DNA of 40,191 nucleotides from a bacterium (GCA_030691545.1 JAUYEE010000223.1:1-40191); one strand, 5' to 3'; shown: positions 15,512-24,556, counted from the stretch's first letter. The notes: generated by a model not told the origin, from the letters alone. Program-made: numbers and translations.

Positions 15512-16237
15512 TTAGGCATTCTCCGACGCCTGCGCTTCGGCACTGCTCCGGCGGTACAGGAGGATGGCTTCTTCCCCGGCGATGGTGACAATGGATGTCA
15601 GGAGATACCGGACGGCAAATTCCCTTCCGCCGCGCGTCATTCCCCGCATCACCCAGAACCGCGGATCCGCATATCTGGCGGCGATTGCGGCGGTGCGTGC
15701 GGCTCGCCGGGCCCACTTGTTTCGAATGGAGCGGACGATCACGTTGCCGCTTACCGACGTGTACAGCCGGTGGTAGTCCAGGACTTGAGACATACGCAGT
15801 CCCTGTAACCGACTTAACGGGAACTTCTCGAGCAACTTCCGGACGCGCACAATCACGCGCTCGTTCAGATCGAGAAGGTCCGTTACGGTCACCTCAAGCT
15901 CCGGGCGAGGCGACTCGGCGTAATAAACGTGAGCGATCTCGGAAATCAGACTCCCGCATAGGTCACCGATAGGCGACACGCCGAAAGACGTATTGATGGA
16001 CATGCGCCTCCAGATTCGCTTGCGACACCGGTCCACGATGGAATAGGCAATTTCATCGGCTTCCGTGGCACCCTTGATCGGGTGCAGTTGAACTCCTTCG
16101 ACTTCAGCAGAGGAGCGTCCATCTTCCGTACGCAGCTTCGCCCGGGTCCGCAAGACGACCACCACCACGCTGACGACGAACAAAAGCGCCGGTACCGCGG
16201 CAAAGTAGATGGCATAGTCGAGAATTGATGCAAGCAT
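15512..16237 (-). CDS. Membrane-anchored hypothetical protein
   Basis: A 241-residue protein with one N-terminal membrane helix (YFAAVPALLFVVSVVVVVLR) and a basic cytoplasmic remainder. Notable segments are LEVTVTDLLDLNERVIVRVR, LRMSQVLDYHRLY, RNKWARRAARTAAIAARYADPRFWVMRG and a C-terminal FAVRYLLTSIVTIAGEEAILLYR, which may be a second amphipathic or membrane helix. I do not recognise the family. The gene has AGGA upstream of ATG 16237. It ends near the repeat copy at 15355 and has no same-strand neighbour. A cell-envelope role is a guess from topology alone. Confidence 0.65.
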   Translation of the reverse strand: MLASILDYAIYFAAVPALLFVVSVVVVVLRTRAKLRTEDGRSSAEVEGVQLHPIKGATEADEIAYSIVDRCRKRIWRRMSINTSFGVSPIGDLCGSLISEIAHVYYAESPRPELEVTVTDLLDLNERVIVRVRKLLEKFPLSRLQGLRMSQVLDYHRLYTSVSGNVIVRSIRNKWARRAARTAAIAARYADPRFWVMRGMTRGGREFAVRYLLTSIVTIAGEEAILLYRRSSAEAQASENA

Positions 16238-16364
16238 CCCTGTCCTTTCCGGTAGACTGGACTTCAGGCTGAGATTCTAACAAATATCTCTCTATCTCTG
16301 CCGCCCTAAAGAAATCCCTTCACGCAACAGCTCAGTCTCGAGGTAAAGACTCACCGCAGTCGCT

Positions 16365-16455
16365 CATGAACTTGCGTTCACCCGGAGACCATCAAAATGT
16401 CTGGCGCTCCCCGTTGGCCCCAAGACCTTTACCACGAAGACACAAAAACACAAAG
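16365..16455 (+). repeat. Dispersed intergenic repeat, copy B
   Basis: 16365-16399 matches the minus strand of 10251-10284 with a few substitutions and one indel; both copies share GCGTTCACCCGGAGA. ACCACGAAGACACAAAAACA (16431-16450) matches the second part of copy A. The inverted CTTTGTG end present in copy A is not seen here. Confidence 0.6.
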
Positions 16456-16499
16456 TGGGAACCGCCCCGGGCGGGTGATAACGTCAGGCTGTTGTGAGG

Positions 16500-16625
16500 G
16501 CATCGCACACAGAGGATATTCCAAAGCCCTAACGGGGCGTAATACCTTAGCCCAGGGGCAACGCCCTGGGTCCAGGCGAACAGAGCTCTCCAGCCCTGTA
16601 AGGGCGAAATAGCCCGCCTGGATGG
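16500..16625. repeat. Repeat-like block with CCCAGGG/CCCTGGG hairpin
   Basis: Alternating CC/GG-rich short palindromes: CCCAGGG-CCCTGGG, AGCCCTAACGGGG and AGCCCTGTAAGGGCG. I recall blocks of this composition as common multi-copy intergenic elements in many bacterial genomes. Only one copy is in this window, so membership is a recollection rather than shown here. Open frames crossing it are artefacts. Confidence 0.4.
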
Positions 16626-16785
16626 CCCCGATCGCCCTCGCCGCCATACGACGTGAATACAGCCGCACCCGGGCCGTACAATGCCCTTGACAGAAGGTGC
16701 CTCCGCCACATAAAAACATCGTGAAGTCGGCGAAACAAGCAGCAACCGGAGAGCCCCTCGTAGGATCCTCTGCTCTCCGGCTCAG

Positions 16786-16997
16786 ATGTATAACGAGAAG
16801 ACGCGATTTCTCCTGGGACGCGACGCAAGGAGGGGCGAGGTCAACGAGACGTTCTCCAACGCGTACGTGGACAGAAGGTAGCGCAGGCGTCCCCGCCTGC
16901 AATGGACGGCAATCTTGTTACGGCGCCGGCCTGGCCGGCGCATCCGGAGTGGATGACGAAGTTCCTCAAGTTGCTCGGAACAAAGATCGAACCGTGA
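16786..16997 (+). pseudogene. DJ-1/PfpI-like gene end split by repeat insertion
   Basis: The open frame up to 16872 ends FSNAYVD. After 35 intervening bases, the frame from 16908 reads GNLVTAPAWPAHPEWMTKFL and ends KLLGTKIEP at the TGA 16995-16997. VDGNLVT-PAWPAHP-W-FL-LLGT is the usual C-terminus of DJ-1/PfpI-family (type 1 glutamine-amidotransferase-like) proteins. Removing 16873-16907 rejoins the two parts exactly in frame. The segment before FSNAY does not resemble the family, and no start or ribosome site is visible, so the gene was already truncated or recombined. The inserted sequence is palindromic repeat copy 2. Confidence 0.6.
16875..16901 (+). repeat. Palindromic intergenic repeat, copy 2, in gene relic
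   Basis: A 27-base exact copy of 15355-15381. It is flanked by TGGAC on both sides (16868-16872 and 16903-16907), as expected for a 5-bp target-site duplication, and it interrupts the DJ-1/PfpI-like relic. Confidence 0.7.
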
Positions 16998-17052
16998 GGA
17001 GTAAAAAAGGCAACGTTAGGACCGGGCAGAATGCCTACACTGGAGTTCAAGG

Positions 17053-20000
17053 ATGATCCCGAAATCCCTTTATCGTGGAGTCGCACTCATTGCCGTGGCG
17101 GTGTTTCCCTTTGCCGTCAGCGGAGAAGCGGAGCCCGAGTTCATCACGGAGGCAGTCAACGAACTGCCTACGGGTGAGAAGGTGGGCGAGCGGCCGTACG
17201 AAATGCAGGGAAGAACAGAGGCTCGGACACCATTGGTTGACTTCGAGGACCTTTCCGGCTGGAAGCTGAGCGGGCACGATGGCGGCCGGGGGATGCTCTA
17301 TCGGTCGCGCGAGGAGCAAATGTGGGGACAGTATGTTGCCAAGGTCACCTACTCGAGCGAAACGAAAAGAGGTCGGGTCGAGATTTCGCCTCCGAAGCCC
17401 ATCGAAATTCCGCACGAGTTCGACGCCGTGAACATATGGCTATACGGCGACAACTGGGGTTGGGTTGATTATCCGTCCCTGACGAGGGCGACGCTTTTCA
17501 TTCGCATTCTCGACGCGGAAGGTGAATCGCACGAGGTCAACATGGGGGTGATTGATGCCAAGTATTGGTTTCTCGCGCATCGCACACTGGCGGGAAGGGG
17601 ATCGTGGTCGCCGAATTACACAAGCTCCGAGGACGGAAAGATTGATTTCCCCGCGAAGCTGGTGTCCCTGGTCATCACTCCGTGCGCGGACAAGGAACCG
17701 AGGTCCATCTACCTCGACTCGCTGAGCTTCTACAAAGAGAGACTCAACCCGCTCGTCTTTCAGGAAAGGACAGAGGCGCTTCCCTTCCCCACGAGGGAGG
17801 ATACGATTCTCCCAACCGCGTATCACGAACATACAAATCAGGCAAGCGAAACTGAGGACGGATGCGTTTTCCAGTACAACGGCAGCGACTGCAAGATCGA
17901 GTACGTGTATCGCCCCGTGTCGGGCACATTGGGCGATGTGGAAGTCGTCTATGATGGCAAGGCGACGTTCAAGCCAACGGCGGGCGGGGGAATCACATTC
18001 GAGATGGCGGGGAGAACCTTCAGCCCGGATGACCCGGACATCCGGCGCGAACTCATCTCGAAAGATTTCCGTGACGGCGTCCTGACGACTCACTGGCTTC
18101 TGAAGCACGACATGGCGACATACGCCTACTCATTCTCCTTTCATATCAAGGGCAAATCGCTCATCGTTGATGCGGCGGCAAAGGGAGGGAACGCGACGGA
18201 ATTCGTGATAGGAGAATGCGAGGGTCTGCCTCGTCCGAAGCTCATCAAGGTCCCGTACCTGACGTTCGGGCGGCGAGAGCCTCGCGTGCTGTACAGCAGC
18301 GGTCTTTTCGTGTTCGCGCTCCTCGACTGGTACAATTCCGATGCCTCGCGGTTCTATGAACGTGTGCAGGTTGTACCGGAAGATTCCGCGTACTACAACG
18401 GGGGATCGGAGTATATCCCCAAAACAGACGGAAAGAGGAACGATCTCCGGGAGCGGCTGTTTCTGACGGTTTCCCCGGACTTCGGCGAGGTCCTGCCGAA
18501 CATTCCCAATCCCCCTTCCCGCATGCGCGAAACGGCGAGCCATTACCTCTGGCGGAACATCGGGCAGATTCAACCGGAGCTGTGCAAGAAATACAAAGCA
18601 TACGGCATTGACTATTTCATGGCGAATCATCATGAGGTCGTCTGGCGGGACGGCGGCGAGAGTTTCACACTCCGACTGAAGAGTGCCCCCAAGAACGTCG
18701 GAGATGAGAGGCTGAAGGAGTATTCGCAGCTACTGCGAAGTCTCGGCTATCGCTTCGGCTTGTACACGAATTATTCGGACTACGCTCCGGTGAACGAAAA
18801 CTGGGACGAGGACAAAGTGAGCCGGTTGCCAAACGGTGATTGGCAACGAGCCTGGCCTCGCAACTACGCCCTCAAGCCCGCCTATGCGAGAGAATTCGAG
18901 GAGTATTTTGCTCCGCGTATTCACGAGAAGTTCGGCACCTCGGCGGGCTACTGCGACGTCCACACGGCGCTGATTCCCTGGGAGCGGACGGATTACGACG
19001 CGAGGGCGCCCGGAGCGGGAATGTTTCGGCCGGTCTTCGAGTCCTTCGGCGAGCTTCTCCTCAAGGAGACACAATTCCACCACGGCCCGGTGTTCAGCGA
19101 GGGCAGGATGCACTGGCTGTATGCGGGTCTCGCGGACGGCAATTATGCCCAAATCGTCTCGCCAGCCCCGTACAAGGAGCCGCTCCTCGTTGACTTCGAC
19201 CTTCTCAAAATTCATCCGTTAGAGACGGACTTCGGAATGGGGATGCCCTCGATGTTTTACGAGGGAAGTTCGGACTGGGCGAAGGACAGGGATTGTCACT
19301 CTCCGTTTTTTGACCGGTTCATTGCAGCAACCATCGCGTACGGGCATATCGGTTATCTGACGGACGAGTGGGGCTTGCCGGGCACGCTCAAGTCCTACTT
19401 CATGCTTCAGCAACTCCAGAGACGGTATGCAACGGAGGAGGCGGTCGAGATCAAGTACGACCGCGACGGCAAGCTTGTCTCGACGAGCGAAGCCCTAACT
19501 TCCGATGCGTACAAGGACGGCCGCGTGTACGTGAAATACTCCGGCGGGCTGAAGCTCTTCGTAAACTACAACGAGAAGGAAAACTGGACCGTCGAGGCAA
19601 ACGGCCAGTCGCACGTGCTTCCTCCCTTCGGCTTCTACGCAAGCGATCCTAAGGAGTTCGTGGAATACTCGAAAATGGTCGGCGGAAAGCGGGTCGAATT
19701 CACGGACTCACCCGAGTACCTCTACCTTGACACGCGGGGCGAGTTCGTCAAGTTGCCGGAGGTCGCCGCACGCGGCGCCCTGGTTCTCAAGAAGGAAAGC
19801 GAGCGGCTCTGGTGGCTCATTCCAGCGACCCGCTGCGGCGATTTCTGCATTTACACGGACCGGCTGATGCCGCGGATTGACGTGTCCGAAGTGAGAATCA
19901 CCCCCGTTGCCGAGAACGGAGAGGAATTGGAGAACGTCGAACCTCGCCTCGCGCGAGGCGGGTTGAGTTTTCTCCAGAAGGAACACGCAATCAAATACCG

Positions 20001-21225
20001 AATCGAATTCCTTGAAGAAGGAGAAGAGACGCCCTCGCCCCCCTTCAAACTCACGCTCAAGAGCGACGAGTGGGAAATCGGGGCGGGCGAACCGTTCTCT
20101 GTCAAAGCAACCGTGTGGAATTTCTCACGGTCCGAGCTTAAAGACATCGCCTTGCGTCTCACTCTCGCCGCAGACACGCCGATCGCCCTGGATAAGCGTC
20201 TTCCGGGGCCCATCGGACAGCATTCGGCGCTCACCACCGACTTCACGTTTGAAATGCCTCCCGACGCACCCGGAGCGGACAGAATCTGGGTTTGCGGTGA
20301 GGCAAGCGGAACAACTGACGCAAAACAATTGAAAACTTCCGCGTGGCTCGATTTCCGTCCCGTCCCTGCGATGGAGATCAACCTGTTGCCGGAAAAGCCC
20401 CTCGCAGCGCCCCCGGGCGAGAAAGTCACCTTTCGCGTCGAGGTCATCAGCCACCTACGGTGGGATTTCAACTCAATGATCGAGGTCGTATCCGGCTCGC
20501 CGCCCGGCAGTGTGCTGGCTCAGCAGAAGGTCCTCCTGAAGAAAGGAAGACCGACCGAGCTTCCGCTGAGGGTGGTCATGCCCGAGCATGAGATGGAGAC
20601 GGAGCTGACAATCAGCGTCAGTACAGGCGGCCTGCCCTATAAGAAAAAGGCCTGGTTGAAGGCCACCAGTGCTCCAGAAATCGCGCACAGGCTTCCCGAC
20701 CTCGTCCCCGAGCCAACCTGGGGATACTGCGCGAGAGGAGGAGAAGAAACCGCCGGAGATAGCCGCTCCGGCGCGACGTTCGAGTTCGGAGAGCATCCGT
20801 CCGGAGGCGTCAAGAAAGTCGGCTACTTCGCTCATCCCCCATACGTTGGAGGCGTAGGCTACACTTTTGGCCGCTTTGAGGTTGAGATGCCCAAGGAACC
20901 GGCCGTTTTCAGATTCTCGATCGGCCTGCGCGACGGCTCGACCTCAGAAGACGGGGTAGTCTTCAGAATTGAGGCGAGAGCCGAAGGCAACGAAGAAGAG
21001 CTTCTGTTCGAGAAGCAGTGGCAGAAAACGGAGTGGAGTGAGGAAACGGTGGACCTGTCGAAGTTCGCTGGCCGAAGAGTGATTCTCAAACTGACCACTG
21101 ACGTCGGGCCCGGGGATAACTCCCACTCCGACTGGGCGTGCTGGGGCGACCCGCGAATCGTGCTCGCAGGGAAGCGGATGATGTTGGCGGTAGCCTCGGA
21201 GGCTTCGGAGGGTCTTTCCCGATAG
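17053..21225 (+). CDS. Large exported glycoside-hydrolase-like protein (GH101/GH129-type)
   Basis: A 1390-residue protein with a signal peptide (ALIAVAVFPFAVSG). Residues about 60-235 form a beta-sandwich starting LVDFEDLSGWKLSG. A second beta region to about 480 precedes a (beta/alpha)8-like barrel, about 490-830 (HYLWRNIGQIQPEL, YGIDYFMANHHEVVWRDGGE, LGYRFGLYTNYSDY). GYCDVHTALIPWE places Asp635 as a possible nucleophile, and VFSEGRMHWLYAG places Glu683 as a possible acid/base, 48 residues on; this order and spacing recall GH101/GH129-type alpha-N-acetylgalactosaminidases. The C-terminus has two Ig-like domains (about 1000-1110 and 1115-1210), then a galactose-binding or NPCBM-like domain (about 1240-1385, ending DWACWGDPRIVL). 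Activity on a glycan is likely, but the substrate is not determinable. Its stop is 3 bases from that of the convergent MFS gene. Confidence 0.72.
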   Translation: MIPKSLYRGVALIAVAVFPFAVSGEAEPEFITEAVNELPTGEKVGERPYEMQGRTEARTPLVDFEDLSGWKLSGHDGGRGMLYRSREEQMWGQYVAKVTYSSETKRGRVEISPPKPIEIPHEFDAVNIWLYGDNWGWVDYPSLTRATLFIRILDAEGESHEVNMGVIDAKYWFLAHRTLAGRGSWSPNYTSSEDGKIDFPAKLVSLVITPCADKEPRSIYLDSLSFYKERLNPLVFQERTEALPFPTREDTILPTAYHEHTNQASETEDGCVFQYNGSDCKIEYVYRPVSGTLGDVEVVYDGKATFKPTAGGGITFEMAGRTFSPDDPDIRRELISKDFRDGVLTTHWLLKHDMATYAYSFSFHIKGKSLIVDAAAKGGNATEFVIGECEGLPRPKLIKVPYLTFGRREPRVLYSSGLFVFALLDWYNSDASRFYERVQVVPEDSAYYNGGSEYIPKTDGKRNDLRERLFLTVSPDFGEVLPNIPNPPSRMRETASHYLWRNIGQIQPELCKKYKAYGIDYFMANHHEVVWRDGGESFTLRLKSAPKNVGDERLKEYSQLLRSLGYRFGLYTNYSDYAPVNENWDEDKVSRLPNGDWQRAWPRNYALKPAYAREFEEYFAPRIHEKFGTSAGYCDVHTALIPWERTDYDARAPGAGMFRPVFESFGELLLKETQFHHGPVFSEGRMHWLYAGLADGNYAQIVSPAPYKEPLLVDFDLLKIHPLETDFGMGMPSMFYEGSSDWAKDRDCHSPFFDRFIAATIAYGHIGYLTDEWGLPGTLKSYFMLQQLQRRYATEEAVEIKYDRDGKLVSTSEALTSDAYKDGRVYVKYSGGLKLFVNYNEKENWTVEANGQSHVLPPFGFYASDPKEFVEYSKMVGGKRVEFTDSPEYLYLDTRGEFVKLPEVAARGALVLKKESERLWWLIPATRCGDFCIYTDRLMPRIDVSEVRITPVAENGEELENVEPRLARGGLSFLQKEHAIKYRIEFLEEGEETPSPPFKLTLKSDEWEIGAGEPFSVKATVWNFSRSELKDIALRLTLAADTPIALDKRLPGPIGQHSALTTDFTFEMPPDAPGADRIWVCGEASGTTDAKQLKTSAWLDFRPVPAMEINLLPEKPLAAPPGEKVTFRVEVISHLRWDFNSMIEVVSGSPPGSVLAQQKVLLKKGRPTELPLRVVMPEHEMETELTISVSTGGLPYKKKAWLKATSAPEIAHRLPDLVPEPTWGYCARGGEETAGDSRSGATFEFGEHPSGGVKKVGYFAHPPYVGGVGYTFGRFEVEMPKEPAVFRFSIGLRDGSTSEDGVVFRIEARAEGNEEELLFEKQWQKTEWSEETVDLSKFAGRRVILKLTTDVGPGDNSHSDWACWGDPRIVLAGKRMMLAVASEASEGLSR

Positions 21226-21228
21226 TCA

Positions 21229-22422
21229 TCAGCTAACTTCCGACCGGCCTTTCAGTGTCAGGCTGCCCAGGAAAATGAGAAAGCCCAGCAAGCTGAATCC
21301 GGCGGAGGTCAGGAACGCCCACTTGCTGCCATAGGCATCCCATATCGCGCCCATGATCAGCGACGCGGGGAGAAGAGCTAACCCAATGCCCGTGTTGAAC
21401 AGACCGTATGCTGTGGCTCTGTTCTCTTCGTCAACCAGGTCAGCTATATACGCCCGAAACGTCCCCTCCGACAGTCCGTAATAGATTCCGTATGCTCCGA
21501 ACAGCGCCCATATCAGCCAGAGGCTTTGAGTAAAGGCAAAGGCGAAATAAACGATCGGGTAGTAGAGGAAAGATGCAATGATTATGGGCTTTCTTCCCAC
21601 CTTGTCCGAGAGCAAACCAAATATCGGGGAGGATACTGAGTACGACGCATTGAAAACAACCCAGATCACAGGAATGAGCGCTACACCCAGTCCCGCCTCA
21701 CGAGCCTTTAGAATGAGAAAGGCGTTCGAGGAGTTTCCCAGGGTGAATATGATATTTGAAATCAGGAAAATGACGAAGGGGGGGCTGCGCAGGGCGGTCT
21801 TCCTCTGACGGAGAGCCTGAGTCGAGCCTGCGGCCACGATGGTCTCCCTGGCGAAGGCAATGAAAATCAACGCCACGATCGCCGGAATGACCGATAGGAG
21901 GAAGACGAGACGAACGTTGTTGTCGAAGAGGTGGAGCACCAGGATAGCGACGAGAGGGCCCAAGACGGCGCCGAAGGTATCCATGGCTCTGTGCAAACCG
22001 AAAGCTATCCCTTTTCTTGAGGCGCTGACAGAGGTCGAAATCAGCGCATCTCTCGCTGGAGTTCGAACGGCTTTCCCGACGCGGTCGGAGAAGCGCACCG
22101 CCAGAACTGTTGGCCAGGCACGCGCGAGATACAGAAAGGGCTTTGAGACTGCCGAGAGACCGTACCCCAGATAGATGAAATGCTTCCGCTTCCGCAGTCT
22201 GTCGGAAAGGTGCCCGAAAAGAGGCCTGAACACCGAGGAAGTGCTCTCCGCGATCCCCTCTATTAGCCCAACCACGGCCTTTTTTGCACCGAGCCCCACC
22301 AGAAACTCCGGGATGAACGGATAAATCATCTCGCTTGACAGGTCCGTGAAGAGCGAGACCAGACCCAGGTATAAGATGTTCTTCTTTCGTTTCTCGTCGG
22401 GCACTTGGGCTTCTTTCTTCAA
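21229..22422 (-). CDS. MFS transporter
   Basis: A 397-residue protein with about 12 membrane helices. The first loop has the MFS signature GHLSDRLRKRKHFI after helix 2, with DRVGKAVRTPARDALI in the loop between helices 4 and 5 and GLLSDKVGRKPIII after helix 8. This DR-GK-RT-PARDALI form is common in uncharacterised MFS permeases of anaerobes and candidate phyla, and no substrate can be assigned. The start is uncertain: TTG at 22422 opens the frame, GTG at 22404 is another option, and neither has a good ribosome site. It lies 66 bases downstream of the ABC permease genes and may share their transcript, which would tie it to sugar uptake or efflux. Confidence 0.87.
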   Translation of the reverse strand: MKKEAQVPDEKRKKNILYLGLVSLFTDLSSEMIYPFIPEFLVGLGAKKAVVGLIEGIAESTSSVFRPLFGHLSDRLRKRKHFIYLGYGLSAVSKPFLYLARAWPTVLAVRFSDRVGKAVRTPARDALISTSVSASRKGIAFGLHRAMDTFGAVLGPLVAILVLHLFDNNVRLVFLLSVIPAIVALIFIAFARETIVAAGSTQALRQRKTALRSPPFVIFLISNIIFTLGNSSNAFLILKAREAGLGVALIPVIWVVFNASYSVSSPIFGLLSDKVGRKPIIIASFLYYPIVYFAFAFTQSLWLIWALFGAYGIYYGLSEGTFRAYIADLVDEENRATAYGLFNTGIGLALLPASLIMGAIWDAYGSKWAFLTSAGFSLLGFLIFLGSLTLKGRSEVS

Positions 22423-22488
22423 TCACCGGTTCATTGCCGGGAGTGTGTCCGCCTCATAACACGGAGAAACTCCGGCCTGTTCTTTTGC

Positions 22489-23382
22489 CTACATCTTGAA
22501 TGCCCCGCTGGTCATTCCTTTCATGAAGGTTCTCATTGTGAGCAGGATCAGGATGAGAATGGGGACAGCCGAAATCATGTACCCCGCAAACATTTTCCCG
22601 TAATTGGGCGAGCCCACGGAATACTGGCTGTAGAACTGGTACATGCCATTCGTAATCATGGAGAGCTTCGGATCGGTGATGGTGACCTGCGGCCAGAGAA
22701 AATTGTTCCAGGTGGCGAGGACGTTGAGGACCGCGAGCGTCCCTAAGATGGGCTTGGAGAGCGGCAGGACGATGTGCCGGAGGAGTTGCAGGTTGGAGGC
22801 TCCGTCCATCCGCGCGGCCTCGAAGAACTCCTCGGGGAGGCTCGCAAAAAAACCGCGAAGGATGAAAATCGCCACGACCTGGCTGCCCGCGATATAGGGG
22901 AGAACAAGAACCCAGTAGGTGTTGATGAGGTTTAACCTCGACACGAGGAGGAATGTCGGCACCAGCATCAGAACGCCCGGCACCATCAGAAGAGAAAGGA
23001 TCGAATAAAACAGGAACTGGCGACCGGGGAACTTGAACCGGGCAAACACAAACGCCGCCACGGAGGAGAAGGTCAGCATGACCACCGCGGTCAGGGAGCA
23101 CACGACGAGGCTGTTGGCGATGTAACGGTGGATGCGTCCCCAGGCTTCGGCATAATTGTCGAGCCGCAGCGGTAAGGAAAACCACCACGAGTTCATGAAG
23201 AATTGGGGAACATCCTTAAGGGAATTCACAAAAAGGAAGAAGAAGGGGTAGAACGTCAACCCGAGCAGGGCCGCGAGAATGCCTATCTGCACGCTCCGCC
23301 AGCCGCTGAAATGAAGATTCTGCCGACGCGCTTTCTGGCGCCCAGAAGACGGGCCTCCCGCTGAAATGTCATGCCGTCCCAT
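22489..23382 (-). CDS. ABC sugar transporter permease, MalG type
   Basis: A 297-residue inner-membrane permease with about six helices. The EAA loop that docks the ATPase is clear: EEFFEAARMDGASNLQLLRH, followed by IVLPLSKPIL. Length and layout are those of the carbohydrate-uptake (CUT1) MalG/LacG group. It overlaps the preceding permease gene by 14 bases (start at 23382, upstream gene ends at 23369), so the two are translationally coupled and form the two-subunit channel. The solute-binding protein gene is just upstream. No ATPase gene is in the cluster, so a shared MsmX/MalK-like ATPase encoded elsewhere is presumably used. Confidence 0.92.
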   Translation of the reverse strand: MGRHDISAGGPSSGRQKARRQNLHFSGWRSVQIGILAALLGLTFYPFFFLFVNSLKDVPQFFMNSWWFSLPLRLDNYAEAWGRIHRYIANSLVVCSLTAVVMLTFSSVAAFVFARFKFPGRQFLFYSILSLLMVPGVLMLVPTFLLVSRLNLINTYWVLVLPYIAGSQVVAIFILRGFFASLPEEFFEAARMDGASNLQLLRHIVLPLSKPILGTLAVLNVLATWNNFLWPQVTITDPKLSMITNGMYQFYSQYSVGSPNYGKMFAGYMISAVPILILILLTMRTFMKGMTSGAFKM

Positions 23383-24556
23383 ATTCCGCGCTGCTCCGAA
23401 TCAAGCGGGCGTTCAACAAGGTAATGATGAAAACGACGACGAACAGGACAACGCCGATGGCGCAGGCGTAACCCATTCGGTTAAACGCGAAGGCAAAGCG
23501 ATACATGTACATCCCCGGGACCATGGTCTCGAAACCGGGTCCGCCTCGCGTGAGAACCAGGATGTTCTGAAACATCTGAAGCCCATTGATGATGCCGAGA
23601 ATCAGAAGAAGCTTGAATTGCCCTACGACCATCGGGATGTCCACCCGAAGAAAGGTCCGGATGCTTCCGGCGCCGTCCACCTTCGCTGCATCGTGTAACG
23701 ACTGGGGGATGTTCATCAGCCCCGCGTAGTAAATCAACAAGTTCACTCCGTACACAAAGGGGAAACCGACGAACATCACGGCCAATCTCGCTGTTTTCGG
23801 ATTCGTCAGCAATCCCCTGCCCAGGTCACCCAGACCGATGCTCTCGAAAAACAGGGCGATGATTCCGGAATCCTGGTAGATATATAGCCAGATGAGGTAG
23901 AACACCACTGCGGGCACGACCATCGGCACAACGAAAAGCACCCGCATCGCGTAACGCGACCTCTCCGAGCGCAGGTGAAAAATCAATCCTGCAACGATCA
24001 GGGGAATGGTCAGGCTCGTCGTCAGGGAGAAAGCGATGAACTTGAACATGTTTTGCACGCTGAGGAAGAAGTTCGCGTCGTGCGCCATCACCGCGAAATT
24101 CCCGAAGCCGATATACTCCCTCACGCCGCCGATGTCGTACTTATAAAAGGCGTGTCTGAAAATGGAGACCGCCGGAAGGAAGTTGAACACGACCAAGAGG
24201 AGAAACGTGGGCAACAGGAGGTAATAGAGTCCCGCAAAGCGCCGGACCTCCCGAGCCCTGTCCCAGGCGGCTCGCGCAAGGCGAGACTGAGGCAACACCC
24301 TCACGCCAGCGGCTCCCAGGGCATACCAGAGAAGGTAGAGGACATGCAGGCTGGCGACGACCAGAATGAGAGCCCAGGGGAGCGAGATGTCACGCCAGCT
24401 CTGCCATCGAAAGGGATTTGACAGGGGGGAGGTGAGAAACGGCAACGCCTGCTTCCACAGAAGCACGAAAACATCGGCCACGCCCAGCACGAGGTCCCGA
24501 TATACTTTCACGCACGTCTTGATGACCGCAGCCAACATGTCCAGGACCATCTGCAT
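23369..24556 (-). CDS. ABC sugar transporter permease, MalF type, extended N-terminus
   Basis: A 395-residue inner-membrane permease. The C-terminal 290 residues are a standard CUT1 permease, including the EAA loop QSLHDAAKVDGAGSIRTFLR followed by VDIPMV. The first about 105 residues are an extension with one or more extra hydrophobic segments (KTCVKVYRDLVLGVADVFVLL and LPWALILVVASLHVLYLLWYAL), longer than the usual 290-310-residue permease. It has a good ribosome site (GAGGGGGC) before the ATG at 24556. It pairs with the MalG-type permease downstream and the solute-binding protein upstream. Confidence 0.92.
   Translation of the reverse strand: MQMVLDMLAAVIKTCVKVYRDLVLGVADVFVLLWKQALPFLTSPLSNPFRWQSWRDISLPWALILVVASLHVLYLLWYALGAAGVRVLPQSRLARAAWDRAREVRRFAGLYYLLLPTFLLLVVFNFLPAVSIFRHAFYKYDIGGVREYIGFGNFAVMAHDANFFLSVQNMFKFIAFSLTTSLTIPLIVAGLIFHLRSERSRYAMRVLFVVPMVVPAVVFYLIWLYIYQDSGIIALFFESIGLGDLGRGLLTNPKTARLAVMFVGFPFVYGVNLLIYYAGLMNIPQSLHDAAKVDGAGSIRTFLRVDIPMVVGQFKLLLILGIINGLQMFQNILVLTRGGPGFETMVPGMYMYRFAFAFNRMGYACAIGVVLFVVVFIITLLNARLIRSSAEYGTA

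Larger units (their letters stand above)
16238..17052. other. Repeat-rich intergenic region with gene relic
   Basis: An 815-base region with no intact gene. In order it holds dispersed repeat copy B (16365-16455), a repeat-like block with the hairpin CCCAGGGGCAACGCCCTGGG (about 16552-16571) and AGCCCTAACGGGG / AGCCCTGTAAGGGCG motifs, and a relic of a DJ-1/PfpI-like gene interrupted by palindromic repeat copy 2. It looks like a graveyard for mobile intergenic elements. The ribosome site for the downstream gene is unclear. Confidence 0.55.

Noticed and set aside
16392..17056. Several open frames in the repeat-rich intergenic region
   Set aside because: They cross repeats and hairpins in both directions and carry the typical translation of repeat DNA; only the DJ-1/PfpI-like end shows real protein character.
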